Notes under the pieces: generated by a model | Told to the model about the DNA's origin: nothing | The model's database searches: none | Seen by the model: only the letters and a program-made list of their open reading frames with translations | Position numbers and translations under genes: made by a program | In this document: piece by piece, positions 56,087 through 64,000 of the stretch | Layout: each line of letters starts with the position of its first letter | How positions within the stretch are numbered: position 1 is the first letter of the stretch | From: PGYR01 sp041675005 | Lineage (GTDB): Bacteria > Bacteroidota > Ignavibacteria > Kapaibacteriales > UBA2268 | Length of the DNA: 64,000 bases | Reading direction: 5' to 3' | NCBI GenBank assembly: GCA_041675005.1 | Contig: JBAYUQ010000001.1 | Location: 434,001-498,000, forward strand

Positions 56087-56868
56087 TGGCAATAAGACTA
56101 ACTAGATCAATAGTACCAAACCTACTAACATTAGCAAACCTATTCTGTGGGTTTGTATCGATAATCTATTCTTCAAATGGAGAATTTACCCAGGCGGCTA
56201 TGTTTATACTGCTTGGTGCATTCTTCGATATGTTTGATGGTATCACTGCAAGGTTAGTAAATGCAGCTAGTGAGTTTGGTGTAGAGCTAGATTCATTGTG
56301 CGATACCGTGACCTTTGGACTAGCACCATCTTATATGTTGTATCAAGCAGCTTTTTCTACAAGTGGAGAACTAGGCATTCTATTCGCATCTTTCCCAGCA
56401 CTGGCAGGAGCCGTAAGATTAGCTAGGTTCAATGTAACTCTTACAAGTTTGGAAGATAAAGCATATTTTATTGGACTGCCTATCCCCTCTTCTGCCCTCG
56501 TGATAGTATCATATATAGTTTTCATTCAACAGTCAGGGAAATATGACCCCACAGCTGTACTTTATTTGAATTACATAGTTCCAGCAATCGTTTCTTTGGT
56601 GATGGTATCAAATATAAAATTTGATAATATGCCAAGGCCAACAAAAAAATACATTAAAGAGAAGCCATTTTTCCTCATAATATTCGTAATATCTATAATA
56701 TTAGTAATTTTGAGTAAAGGTGAGTACCTATTTCCAGTAATGTTCTTCTGGATTATATTTAGTACCATCAAACATTTTTTACATTGGGTACTTAGCAAAA
56801 GAAACCCTGAAGAAGATCTTAGCGATGAAGGCGATGATTCTTTTTCACAACAATACGACATTGATTAA
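56086..56868 (+). CDS. pssA: CDP-diacylglycerol-serine O-phosphatidyltransferase
   Basis: A 260-residue membrane enzyme of the CDP-alcohol phosphatidyltransferase family, about seven membrane segments. The signature D-G-x2-A-R-x8-G-x3-D-x3-D is read in FDGITARLVNAASEFGVELDSLCD, near residues 48-71. It makes phosphatidylserine, which the adjacent decarboxylase converts to phosphatidylethanolamine. Start overlaps the psd stop, so the two are coupled. Confidence 0.95.
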   Translation: MAIRLTRSIVPNLLTLANLFCGFVSIIYSSNGEFTQAAMFILLGAFFDMFDGITARLVNAASEFGVELDSLCDTVTFGLAPSYMLYQAAFSTSGELGILFASFPALAGAVRLARFNVTLTSLEDKAYFIGLPIPSSALVIVSYIVFIQQSGKYDPTAVLYLNYIVPAIVSLVMVSNIKFDNMPRPTKKYIKEKPFFLIIFVISIILVILSKGEYLFPVMFFWIIFSTIKHFLHWVLSKRNPEEDLSDEGDDSFSQQYDID

Positions 56869-56900
56869 ACTAATTTATTAAAAAGTGGGTCATATAATAA

Positions 56901-57158
56901 ATGAATACCTATAAAGCAAAAATTAAAATTACACTTAGAAAAGGCATCTTGGATGTACAAGGTAAAGCTGTTGAGCAAGCTCTACACTCTATGGATTACG
57001 ATATAATGGAAAACGTAAGAATAGGAAAGTATGTAGAGTTAGATATAACAGCTCAAAATGATGGTCAAGCTGAAGAATTCGTTCGTGAAGCTTGTGAAAA
57101 AATCATTGCTAATCCGATTGTAGAAGATTATGAAATTGAAATATTAGAGCAGGCATAA
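56901..57158 (+). CDS. purS: Phosphoribosylformylglycinamidine synthase subunit PurS
   Basis: An 85-residue protein bridging PurQ and PurL in the third multi-subunit step of purine synthesis. The KIKITLRKGILDVQGKAVEQAL opening and the RIGKYVELDI and VEDYEIEI segments match PurS. It precedes purQ by one base; purL is not in the window. Confidence 0.94.
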   Translation: MNTYKAKIKITLRKGILDVQGKAVEQALHSMDYDIMENVRIGKYVELDITAQNDGQAEEFVREACEKIIANPIVEDYEIEILEQA

Positions 57159-57159
57159 A

Positions 57160-57855
57160 ATGAAATTTGGCGTTGTAATATTTCCAGGTTCTAACTGTGA
57201 TCACGATGCACTATATGCGACAGCAAATAACGTAGATGCAGAGTCAGTAGAAATATGGCACAAAGATACACAAATACCTTCTGATGTTTCGTGTATTATT
57301 TTACCTGGCGGTTTTTCTTTTGGTGATTATTTGAGATGTGGCTCTATTGCTAGTTTCTCCCCTATTATGAAAGAAGTTATTAAATTTGCTAATAATGGTG
57401 GATATGTAATTGGTATATGTAATGGCTTTCAGATACTCACAGAAAGTGGTCTTTTACCAGGAACATTATTAAAGAACGAAAGTCTGAACTTTGTTTGTAA
57501 AGACGTACACTTGAAAGTAGAAAATTCAAATAACATATTTACAAAAGATTTAGAAGTCGGAACAGTGCTTAGAATTCCTGTTGCTCATGGCGATGGTAAT
57601 TATTATGCAGATGAGGAAACTATAAATAGACTGGAAACTAATAATCAAATTATATTTAGATATTCAGATATAGATGGCTATATTACCAAGGATTCAAACC
57701 CAAATGGTGCTATAAATAATATTGCTGGTATATGTAATGAGAATGGCAATGTATTAGGTATGATGCCACATCCAGAAAGATATAGTGATGAGATATTGGG
57801 CTGTAATGATGGGGTTGAAATTTTCAATTCTATTTTAAAATATATAAAAAATTAA
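57160..57855 (+). CDS. purQ: Phosphoribosylformylglycinamidine synthase subunit PurQ
   Basis: A 231-residue class I glutamine amidotransferase subunit. FPGSNCDHDALYA, LPGGFSFGDYLRCGSIA, the nucleophile Cys87 in GICNGFQILTESGLLPG, and the catalytic His-Glu in MMPHPERYSD are present. It supplies ammonia to PurL. It directly follows purS and ends 15 bases before the tatA ATG. Confidence 0.96.
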   Translation: MKFGVVIFPGSNCDHDALYATANNVDAESVEIWHKDTQIPSDVSCIILPGGFSFGDYLRCGSIASFSPIMKEVIKFANNGGYVIGICNGFQILTESGLLPGTLLKNESLNFVCKDVHLKVENSNNIFTKDLEVGTVLRIPVAHGDGNYYADEETINRLETNNQIIFRYSDIDGYITKDSNPNGAINNIAGICNENGNVLGMMPHPERYSDEILGCNDGVEIFNSILKYIKN

Positions 57856-57870
57856 TTCCTTGGAGGGATT

Positions 57871-58029
57871 ATGTTTGGTTTAGGAACACCAGAATTACTT
57901 TTAATAGTTTTCGGTATTGCCTTATTATTTGGTGGTAAAAAAATACCCGAGCTAATGAAAGGATTTGGCAAAGGAATAAAAGAATTTAAGGATGCATCGA
58001 ATTCAACTGATGTTGATAAAAAAGACTAA
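57871..58029 (+). CDS. tatA: Twin-arginine translocase subunit TatA
   Basis: A 52-residue protein too short for ordinary ORF calling. It begins MFGLGTPELLLIVFGIALL, then the hinge FGGKKIPELMKGFGKGIKEFK and a short polar tail, the normal TatA layout: short membrane helix, hinge, amphipathic helix. A strong GGAGGG ribosome-binding site (57862-57867) precedes the ATG. It is followed after three bases by the tatB-like gene. Confidence 0.9.
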   Translation: MFGLGTPELLLIVFGIALLFGGKKIPELMKGFGKGIKEFKDASNSTDVDKKD

Positions 58030-58032
58030 ATA

Positions 58033-58314
58033 ATGTTTGACATTGGTTTACCAGAGCTTTTATTAATCGGAGTTGTCGTTTTACTAATGTTCGGCCCCGA
58101 CAAGTTACCTGAGATTGCTCGTAGCTTAGGTAAAGGTATGCAAAAAGTCAAACAAGCACAAATGCAATTCCAGAATGAATTGAACAATGTGAAAGAAGAA
58201 ATGAAAGTACAAGAGGATGATTTAGTAGATGATCCAATTAATGAAATGAAGAAGAATGTCGTCAAGAATGTAGACGAAATAAGAAAAAATTTACGTAACC
58301 TGAATAATAACTGA
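58033..58314 (+). CDS. tatB: Twin-arginine translocase subunit TatB
   Basis: A 93-residue protein with a membrane helix (ELLLIGVVVLLMF) and the GPDKLPEIARSLGKGMQKVKQAQMQ amphipathic part, then a long polar tail. The GPDKLPE hinge and longer tail fit TatB better than TatA, though separating the two by sequence alone is not certain. The pair tatA-tatB is adjacent; tatC is not in the window. A Tat-type signal is seen on the nearby LD-carboxypeptidase. Confidence 0.85.
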   Translation: MFDIGLPELLLIGVVVLLMFGPDKLPEIARSLGKGMQKVKQAQMQFQNELNNVKEEMKVQEDDLVDDPINEMKKNVVKNVDEIRKNLRNLNNN

Positions 58315-58324
58315 GAGAGCCGTC

Positions 58325-59746
58325 TTGTTAATACCATATTTTGAGTTGAGAAAACAATTTGAAAATAAACAGAGTTCTGTTTTAGAAACTGTTAATAATT
58401 TATTAGTTGATATTGAAAACAAGAAGAATTTGAATGCTTTTATCACCATTACGGGTGATTCGGCTATCGAACAAGCTAAAATCTCACAAGAAAGATTCGA
58501 CTCTGGTAATCCGAGAGATTTAGAAGGAATGATATTAGCTATAAAAGATAATATCTCTACTAAAGACATTCGTACTACTTGTGCATCTAAAATGTTAGAA
58601 AATTATGTACCGATTTACAACGCAACTACAGTACAGAGATTATTAGATGCTGGAGTTATTATAATTGGAAAGACGAATATGGATGAATTCGCAATGGGTT
58701 CATCTAACGAAAATTCTTACTTTGGAAACGTTCTAAACCCTTTGAATAATGATTACGTACCAGGTGGCTCATCTGGTGGTTCAGCTGCAGCCGCTACTGC
58801 TGGTTTCTGCCATGTATCATTAGGATCGGAGACTGGTGGGTCAGTTAGACAACCTGCTTCATTCACAGGCATTTATGGCTACAAACCTTCTTATGGAAGA
58901 ATTTCAAGATATGGCCTAGTAGCATTTGCCTCATCACTTGACCAAATTGGAATTTTTAGTCAAAGTTTAGTTGATTTATCATCTGTATGTGATATTATAA
59001 CAGGTGTGGATGAGAATGATTCAACATCTGCTAACTTAAAACCAACTGAGAGTAAGTCACATTTTAATTCTGAATATACAAGATTGAAAATTGGTTATGT
59101 ATCTGAAGAGGTATTAAAGAATTGCACAGAATATGTGATAAAGAAATACCGATCTGATTTGGATAAAATGAAAGAGCAAGGACACGAATTAATTGAAATT
59201 CCAATTCACTATGCAGAAGCATGGATTCCAACATATTATATTATAGCTACTGCTGAGGCATCTTCAAATCTTGCTAGATTTGATGGAGTTCGATTTGGCT
59301 TTAGACCTGAGTTGAACGAAAATGATGATATATATGTTAAAACTAGGTCTGAAGGATTTGGTATGGAAGTAAAACGTAGGATTATGCTCGGCACCTATGT
59401 ACTGTCAAGTGGATTCTATGACGCATATTACAGAAAAGCACAACAGGTAAGAAGAAAGATAGCGGATAGCTACAAATCTACTTTTGAAAAAGTAGATTTC
59501 ATTTATATGCCAACTACCCCCGGTTCTGCATTCAAATTTGGAAGTAGCACCGACAATCCAATAAAGATGTACAAAGCAGATTACTATACGGCTTCTGCTA
59601 ACTTAGCTGGTGTACCAGCTATTAATATTCCATCTGGGTTTGATGATGAAGGTATGCCGTTTGGTATGCAAGTACAATGTAATAACTTTGATGACGAGAA
59701 TATGATTGGTTATGCTAACTATATATCTAAACTAATCAAAAGTTAA
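58325..59746 (+). CDS. gatA: Glutamyl-tRNA(Gln) amidotransferase subunit A
   Basis: A 473-residue amidase-signature enzyme that supplies ammonia to amidate Glu-tRNA(Gln) or Asp-tRNA(Asn). The catalytic Lys is in ILAIKDNIS, the cis-serine in PGGSSGGSAAAATAG, and the nucleophilic serine in LGSETGGSVRQPASFTG. The end AGVPAINIPSGFDDEGMPFGMQVQ is typical. It starts with TTG at 58325; no other start gives full length. GatB and GatC are not adjacent, so they are encoded elsewhere. Confidence 0.94.
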   Translation: MLIPYFELRKQFENKQSSVLETVNNLLVDIENKKNLNAFITITGDSAIEQAKISQERFDSGNPRDLEGMILAIKDNISTKDIRTTCASKMLENYVPIYNATTVQRLLDAGVIIIGKTNMDEFAMGSSNENSYFGNVLNPLNNDYVPGGSSGGSAAAATAGFCHVSLGSETGGSVRQPASFTGIYGYKPSYGRISRYGLVAFASSLDQIGIFSQSLVDLSSVCDIITGVDENDSTSANLKPTESKSHFNSEYTRLKIGYVSEEVLKNCTEYVIKKYRSDLDKMKEQGHELIEIPIHYAEAWIPTYYIIATAEASSNLARFDGVRFGFRPELNENDDIYVKTRSEGFGMEVKRRIMLGTYVLSSGFYDAYYRKAQQVRRKIADSYKSTFEKVDFIYMPTTPGSAFKFGSSTDNPIKMYKADYYTASANLAGVPAINIPSGFDDEGMPFGMQVQCNNFDDENMIGYANYISKLIKS

Positions 59747-59749
59747 TTG

Positions 59750-59836
59750 CGGAAAGGGAGGGATTCGAACCCTCGGTACCCTTGCGAGCACACACGCTTT
59801 CCAAGCGTGCCAGTTAAACCACTCCTGCACCTTTCC
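59750..59836 (-). tRNA. tRNA-Ser (anticodon GGA)
   Basis: An 87-base type II tRNA on the minus strand with acceptor stem GGAAAGG/CCTTTCC and discriminator G. The anticodon stem-loop CACGC-TTGGAAA-GCGTG gives anticodon GGA, decoding TCC and TCT. A long variable arm (TGTGCTCGCAAGGGTACC) and the GGTTCGAATCC T loop are present. CCA is not encoded. It lies convergent with gatA, three bases after its stop. Confidence 0.95.
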
Positions 59837-59922
59837 GTTCAATCAAGGTTACAAAACTAACATTATTGATTTTATAAAACAATTTTAAATTCAACGGCAT
59901 AAGATTTGCTAAATGATATTCT

Positions 59923-60987
59923 ATGAATAGAAGAAATTTACTTAAAATATTAGCAACTGCCTCACCCCTATTATTTGGCTCATCTTACAATAAATTGGAT
60001 GAGTATTTCTATAATGAATTACCTGACCAAGAGAACCAACTCAAAAAACTTAAGATACTCCCAAGAGGGTTAGCACCAGGTAAATCTAAGGTTGCAATTA
60101 CTGCTACATCTAGTCCATTGTCTGCTTATGAGATGAAAGATGCACTAAATTTCCTTAAACAAGAGAATATAGCTTATGAGATTGGTGATACTGTTAAAAA
60201 TAATAATTCAAGTTACAGGTATCTATCTGCTTCTGACGATGATAGGGCTGCAGAGTTTATGAAATATATAGTAGATGATACAATTGACTGTATATTATGT
60301 GGCAGAGGCGGATATGGAGTACTTAGAATACTCGAAAAGCTTGACTTCGCTACAATTAGAAAAAACCCTAAAATTATAATTGGTTTTTCAGATGTTACAG
60401 CTCTAATTTCCCCTATTTTTGAACATACAGGTTTAGTTACTTTCCATGGGCCAGTAGCTGTTTCGTCTTTTAATTCATTTACTCAGAACCATTTCAAAGA
60501 AGTTCTCTTCTCAAAGGATAAATTTGAACCGATAGTATCAATTGAACCCAATGCTATTGTAATAAATGAAGGCAAAGCACGTGGAGTTTTAAAAGGTGGA
60601 AACCTAAGAATGTTAGTCAGTACACTTGGTACGCCTTATGAACCCAACTTAGATAACAGCATTTTATTTCTAGAAGATGTGTCTGAGCCAGCATATAAAG
60701 TAGATAGAATGTTAAGCCAATTGCTTCTATCAGGTAAATTAGATAATTGTAAAGGCATTATTTTCGGACAATTTGATAGCCTTAACTCCAGACAAGCATT
60801 TCACCCCGGTTATTCTTACACTATTAAAGAAGTAATAGAGCAACTTTATAGTAAGCTGAATATTCCAATTATGGTTGGTATGCCTTTTGGTCATGTGAAA
60901 GACAAATTAACCCTCCCCATCGGCATTCTATCGGAAATAAATACTAACAATCGTTCTATAACTATCCTTGAGCGTTCTGTTATTTAA
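59923..60987 (+). CDS. LD-carboxypeptidase (peptidase S66) with Tat signal
   Basis: A 354-residue murein tetrapeptide LD-carboxypeptidase-like enzyme. The S66 triad is visible: nucleophile Ser156 in IIGFSDVTALIS, Glu251 in LFLEDVSEPAYKVDRML, and His324 in PFGHVKDKLTLPIG, with CGRGGYGVLRIL before it. The N terminus MNRRNLLKILATASPL looks like a Tat signal with the RRNLLK pair, so export of a folded enzyme to the periplasm is likely. Family members trim the stem peptide in cell-wall recycling or cleave microcin-like peptides. Confidence 0.9.
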   Translation: MNRRNLLKILATASPLLFGSSYNKLDEYFYNELPDQENQLKKLKILPRGLAPGKSKVAITATSSPLSAYEMKDALNFLKQENIAYEIGDTVKNNNSSYRYLSASDDDRAAEFMKYIVDDTIDCILCGRGGYGVLRILEKLDFATIRKNPKIIIGFSDVTALISPIFEHTGLVTFHGPVAVSSFNSFTQNHFKEVLFSKDKFEPIVSIEPNAIVINEGKARGVLKGGNLRMLVSTLGTPYEPNLDNSILFLEDVSEPAYKVDRMLSQLLLSGKLDNCKGIIFGQFDSLNSRQAFHPGYSYTIKEVIEQLYSKLNIPIMVGMPFGHVKDKLTLPIGILSEINTNNRSITILERSVI

Positions 60988-61066
60988 ATTTATTTTCTTA
61001 AATTATGTAACTATTTTCAAACTAATTGGTTTTTTCAGTATTAAAAGAAACTAAAAAGGAATTATT

Positions 61067-64000
61067 ATGTCTAAACTATTTACAGCAATAGCTATTTTTT
61101 TAATAACCATTGGGTCTTTAAACGCACAATTTTTTAATATTTCAAGTATTGAAACGGATAAATTCCCTTGGGTTAGTACTATATTCGTGGCAAAAGATGG
61201 AAATAATGAATTCATTAAAAATGCAAGCAAAAATCAATTTTCAATTGAAGAAGATGGTTTTTTTGTTCCAATCTCAAAAATTGAAATTGAATGTTTTGAA
61301 AGTCAAGATGTTCCAGAACTTTCTATAGTAATTGTTGTTGATAAATCTGGTTCTATGGAAGAGCCATTTGATGAGAAAAAGCCAAACGAAACTCCTTGGT
61401 TAAAAGTTAGAGAAGGTGTGGATGCTTTCTTAAATACAATTAAATTTGTTGGAAGAACAGAAGCTGCATTAGTTGCATTTTCAAATGATTCTTTTCTTGG
61501 ATGTCCTTTTACAAATAATCCACAACAAATACTCGATTCATTAGATGAAATAAATCCTAATGGTGCTACTAGATATGACCCACCTTTTATCAAACCAGAA
61601 TACTTTTTCAATGGGGAACTAAGAAAAGAAAGTGCAACAGCATTACTAAGAGAAAGACCAGCAAATATGAAAAGAATTGTGGTCTTTTTAACTGATGGTG
61701 CTCCAACAAGTCCACCAAGTACTCAAAAAATTATTGATTCTTTAAATTATTATAATATAACTGCATACAATATCTCTTTTTTGACTAAAATGGATGCTTC
61801 TCTAAATGAGATTGCTGCTCAAACAAATGGAAGAGCATATCTAGTTGAGAAAAAAGAAGATTTAGTACATATTTATACTGAGATTGCGATAGAAGCTCAA
61901 AAGGCATATTTCTGTAAATTGAGTTGGTTAACAGATTATCCTTGTTATGAATCTCAAAGAGAAAGAACTGCTGCAGTAACTTTCAAAGGAATTAGTCCTT
62001 ATGGTAGAGGAACAAGAAGTTATGTTATTCCTGAAAAGTTTATTCCAAATCGTAAATGGGATAAGAAGACATATTCTTTTGGTAATCCTGAAGTTGGTCC
62101 TGACAATTCTGTATCACAAACCCTTCAACTTGTAATAGGAACCGTTGATTTTGAATTAGATAATTTAGAAATGATACCTGACAATCAAGGATTTAAAATT
62201 AAAAGTGTTAAAAATAGTGCTGGTATAGTTGTTAATAATAATTCAACTATTTCTGAAGGTGATACATTATTTATAGAAGTTGAGTTTGAGCAATTTGGAT
62301 CAAAAATTCTTAGAACTGCTACTCTTGCTGCAAATGGTACTCCGTGTCTTACTGCTTCTCAATTGGTTGGTGGAACTACAGATATTATCTTAGAATCACC
62401 TAAAGGTGGTAATGTATTCACTGTTTGTGATAATATAAACATAAACTGGAATGGAGTCGAATTAGGTACTGATGTACATATATCATATTCAACAGATAGC
62501 TTTGCTAAAGATTCAAACTTCATTGTAACATCTACTAACTCTTCTTACAACTGGACAAATACTCCTGGTCCAGGTAATTATAAAGTAAAATTAAGAGTTG
62601 ACCCTGAAGCAAGATATATCTTTGCGCTGAATGAACAAAGCGCTGGAAAATCACATGGTAGTTCAATTGCTTTGTCTAGAGATGAGCTTTTTGTTTATAG
62701 TACGGGGCATTATAATGATATTATTAAGTTCGATAATACAGAAAAAACAAATCTAGGTAATACCGATATTTTCTTAGCAAAACATAATTCAGCGGGTAAG
62801 TTAATCTGGCTAAACTCCTTAGGTGGAGATGGTTTAGATTCTGCATCAGGTGTTTGTGTTGATGATCAAGAGCAAGTTTATATTACAGGTGCAACTTCCG
62901 ATAAAGCCAAATTTGGGGCATCAAGTGTTTCAGCTCCTGTAGGTGGTAGTGTTTTCTTTGTTGCAAAAACAACGCCTAATGGAGGAACTTATACTGTTAG
63001 AACAATTGCTGCTAGAAGCCCATATACTACATTTGAAGCATGGGGAACAAAAATACAATATGACCCAGTAAGTGATAGGATTATAGCTCAATTCGGTACT
63101 AAGAATGATATGGAAAATCTGAATCCAGCTTTTTCTTTTAAAGCAAATAGAAATAGATTTACGGCAGTCTTTGATAAGAGTTTAAATCCGATTAGTATTT
63201 CGGATGGATGGGCGGCCGGTGATTTTTCTTCTAATACTGATGTTACAGAAGACCTTAAATCAACCTATAAAATTGGAACTATGAGTTCAGATAAATCTTT
63301 TGGCCCTTTTAATTTGAAGCATAGTGGAAATAGTGATGTATATATTACTAGGTTCGGAGAAAATGAACCAAGTGAAGATATAAGTGAAACTTCGTTTACT
63401 ATCGAAAAGCCTATCCTTTCTTATTCTGAAACTGGACCGATAGAATTTAATGATACACCTATAAACGATGTAGATGCAAATAATCTTACTCAATTTGTGA
63501 TTAATCAGAGTATTCTTCCTATTGAAATTGACACTGTATATATAAGTGGTACTAATGAAACTGAGTTTTATTTAGATAAAACTTTTGATGGTTTGGTTCA
63601 ATCAGGAGCTGCAAATGCCAGAGATATGTTTATAAACTTTAATCCACAAACTCCAGGAGCTAAAACAGCAACATTAAACGTAAAAGGAAATTGTGCAGAT
63701 GTTATAAGTATAGAACTTCGTGGAAATGGGATTTGTGATTTAATAACAACAAGTGAGATTGATTTTGGTGCTACTAACTTAAGTATAACTACAAATAGAA
63801 TAGACACCAAAGTATTCTACAACAATAATAATGTTCCCGTTAGAATTACACCTCAAATAACAAATGATATTGACAATGAATTTAAAATAATATCGATTAA
63901 TGATGATACAGGTTTAGTTGGCACTTCTATTAATGTAAATGCAAAAGATTCAGTTAAAGTTGAACTTAGTTTTACTCCTGTAATAGAAGGTAATAAGACA
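61067..64000 (+). CDS. Large secreted VWA-domain protein (3' end beyond window)
   Basis: An open frame of at least 978 residues that is still open at the window end. A signal peptide (about residues 1-20, ending LNAQ) is followed by a von Willebrand A domain whose metal site reads VVDKSGSM (Asp92, Ser94, Ser96) with VVFLTDGAPTS further on. Next comes an SBBP-like beta-propeller stretch (DIFLAKHNSAGKLIWLNSLGGDG, YITGATSDKAKFG) and then immunoglobulin-like segments resembling choice-of-anchor/ASH repeats. T9SS export is expected but the C terminus is not visible. An AAAAAGGA site precedes the ATG. Confidence 0.85.
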   Translation, partial: MSKLFTAIAIFLITIGSLNAQFFNISSIETDKFPWVSTIFVAKDGNNEFIKNASKNQFSIEEDGFFVPISKIEIECFESQDVPELSIVIVVDKSGSMEEPFDEKKPNETPWLKVREGVDAFLNTIKFVGRTEAALVAFSNDSFLGCPFTNNPQQILDSLDEINPNGATRYDPPFIKPEYFFNGELRKESATALLRERPANMKRIVVFLTDGAPTSPPSTQKIIDSLNYYNITAYNISFLTKMDASLNEIAAQTNGRAYLVEKKEDLVHIYTEIAIEAQKAYFCKLSWLTDYPCYESQRERTAAVTFKGISPYGRGTRSYVIPEKFIPNRKWDKKTYSFGNPEVGPDNSVSQTLQLVIGTVDFELDNLEMIPDNQGFKIKSVKNSAGIVVNNNSTISEGDTLFIEVEFEQFGSKILRTATLAANGTPCLTASQLVGGTTDIILESPKGGNVFTVCDNININWNGVELGTDVHISYSTDSFAKDSNFIVTSTNSSYNWTNTPGPGNYKVKLRVDPEARYIFALNEQSAGKSHGSSIALSRDELFVYSTGHYNDIIKFDNTEKTNLGNTDIFLAKHNSAGKLIWLNSLGGDGLDSASGVCVDDQEQVYITGATSDKAKFGASSVSAPVGGSVFFVAKTTPNGGTYTVRTIAARSPYTTFEAWGTKIQYDPVSDRIIAQFGTKNDMENLNPAFSFKANRNRFTAVFDKSLNPISISDGWAAGDFSSNTDVTEDLKSTYKIGTMSSDKSFGPFNLKHSGNSDVYITRFGENEPSEDISETSFTIEKPILSYSETGPIEFNDTPINDVDANNLTQFVINQSILPIEIDTVYISGTNETEFYLDKTFDGLVQSGAANARDMFINFNPQTPGAKTATLNVKGNCADVISIELRGNGICDLITTSEIDFGATNLSITTNRIDTKVFYNNNNVPVRITPQITNDIDNEFKIISINDDTGLVGTSINVNAKDSVKVELSFTPVIEGNKT

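Overview
The window is AT-rich and densely coded, with about 60 protein genes, two tRNAs, and intergenic gaps almost all under 200 bases. The organism looks like a member of the Bacteroidota/Chlorobiota group, possibly an Ignavibacteria- or Kapabacteria-like lineage. The reasons are two complete proteins ending in type IX secretion (Por) sorting domains, FN3/Asp-box surface proteins, a Tgt enzyme of the zinc-poor kind, and a promoter-like TTTG-N20-TATATTTA element. This placement is inference; there is no rRNA in the window.

Layout. 1-6.2 kb: 5' end of uvrA (minus), an Atg22-like MFS transporter, then dxr, rseP and a ribonuclease G on the minus strand. 6.3-11.1 kb: tRNA-Arg(UCU) and a System I cytochrome c maturation cluster, ccmC-ccmD-ccmE-ccmF-tlpA, including a 54-residue ccmD and a CcmE with a CxxxY haem site in place of HxxxY. 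11.1-18.2 kb: an RsbW/STAS switch pair, the NAD(P)HX repair enzyme, pgeF-comEC, and an ECF sigma/anti-sigma/periplasmic protein trio. 18.2-24.7 kb: greA, ribBA, yajC and tgt on the minus strand, and a 7TM-HD phosphodiesterase with xerD on the plus strand. 24.7-32.5 kb: a secreted beta-helix protein, then leucine/acyl-CoA carboxylase genes (carboxyltransferase, methylglutaconyl-CoA-type hydratase, biotin carboxylase and a separate biotin carrier) around an M20 dipeptidase. 32.45-34.2 kb: a small accessory islet of lipoprotein genes, one frameshifted, plus a DUF2283 gene. 34.2-43.5 kb: an aldehyde dehydrogenase, a 1696-residue T9SS surface protein, a metallophosphoesterase, a lipoprotein and a redoxin. 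43.5-50.6 kb: argS, rsfS, a LytR_C protein, a second ECF sigma factor, a PhoB/PhoR-like pair and an alpha/beta hydrolase. 50.6-55.3 kb: the dnaN-recF-DUF721-gyrB replication cluster without dnaA. 55.4-59.7 kb: a plus-strand run of psd, pssA, purS, purQ, tatA, tatB and gatA. 59.7-64 kb: tRNA-Ser(GGA), a Tat-signal LD-carboxypeptidase, and a large von Willebrand A surface protein cut by the window end.

Most of the window is housekeeping. I did not find a convincing new multi-gene system. The points most worth a second look are the System I*-like CcmE together with an enlarged CcmC, a Tgt that has lost three of four zinc ligands while keeping catalytic residues, a 32-base perfect palindrome pressed against the ribBA ribosome-binding site, the split biotin carboxylase/biotin carrier, and the lipoprotein islet with a one-base frameshift in an A-run.
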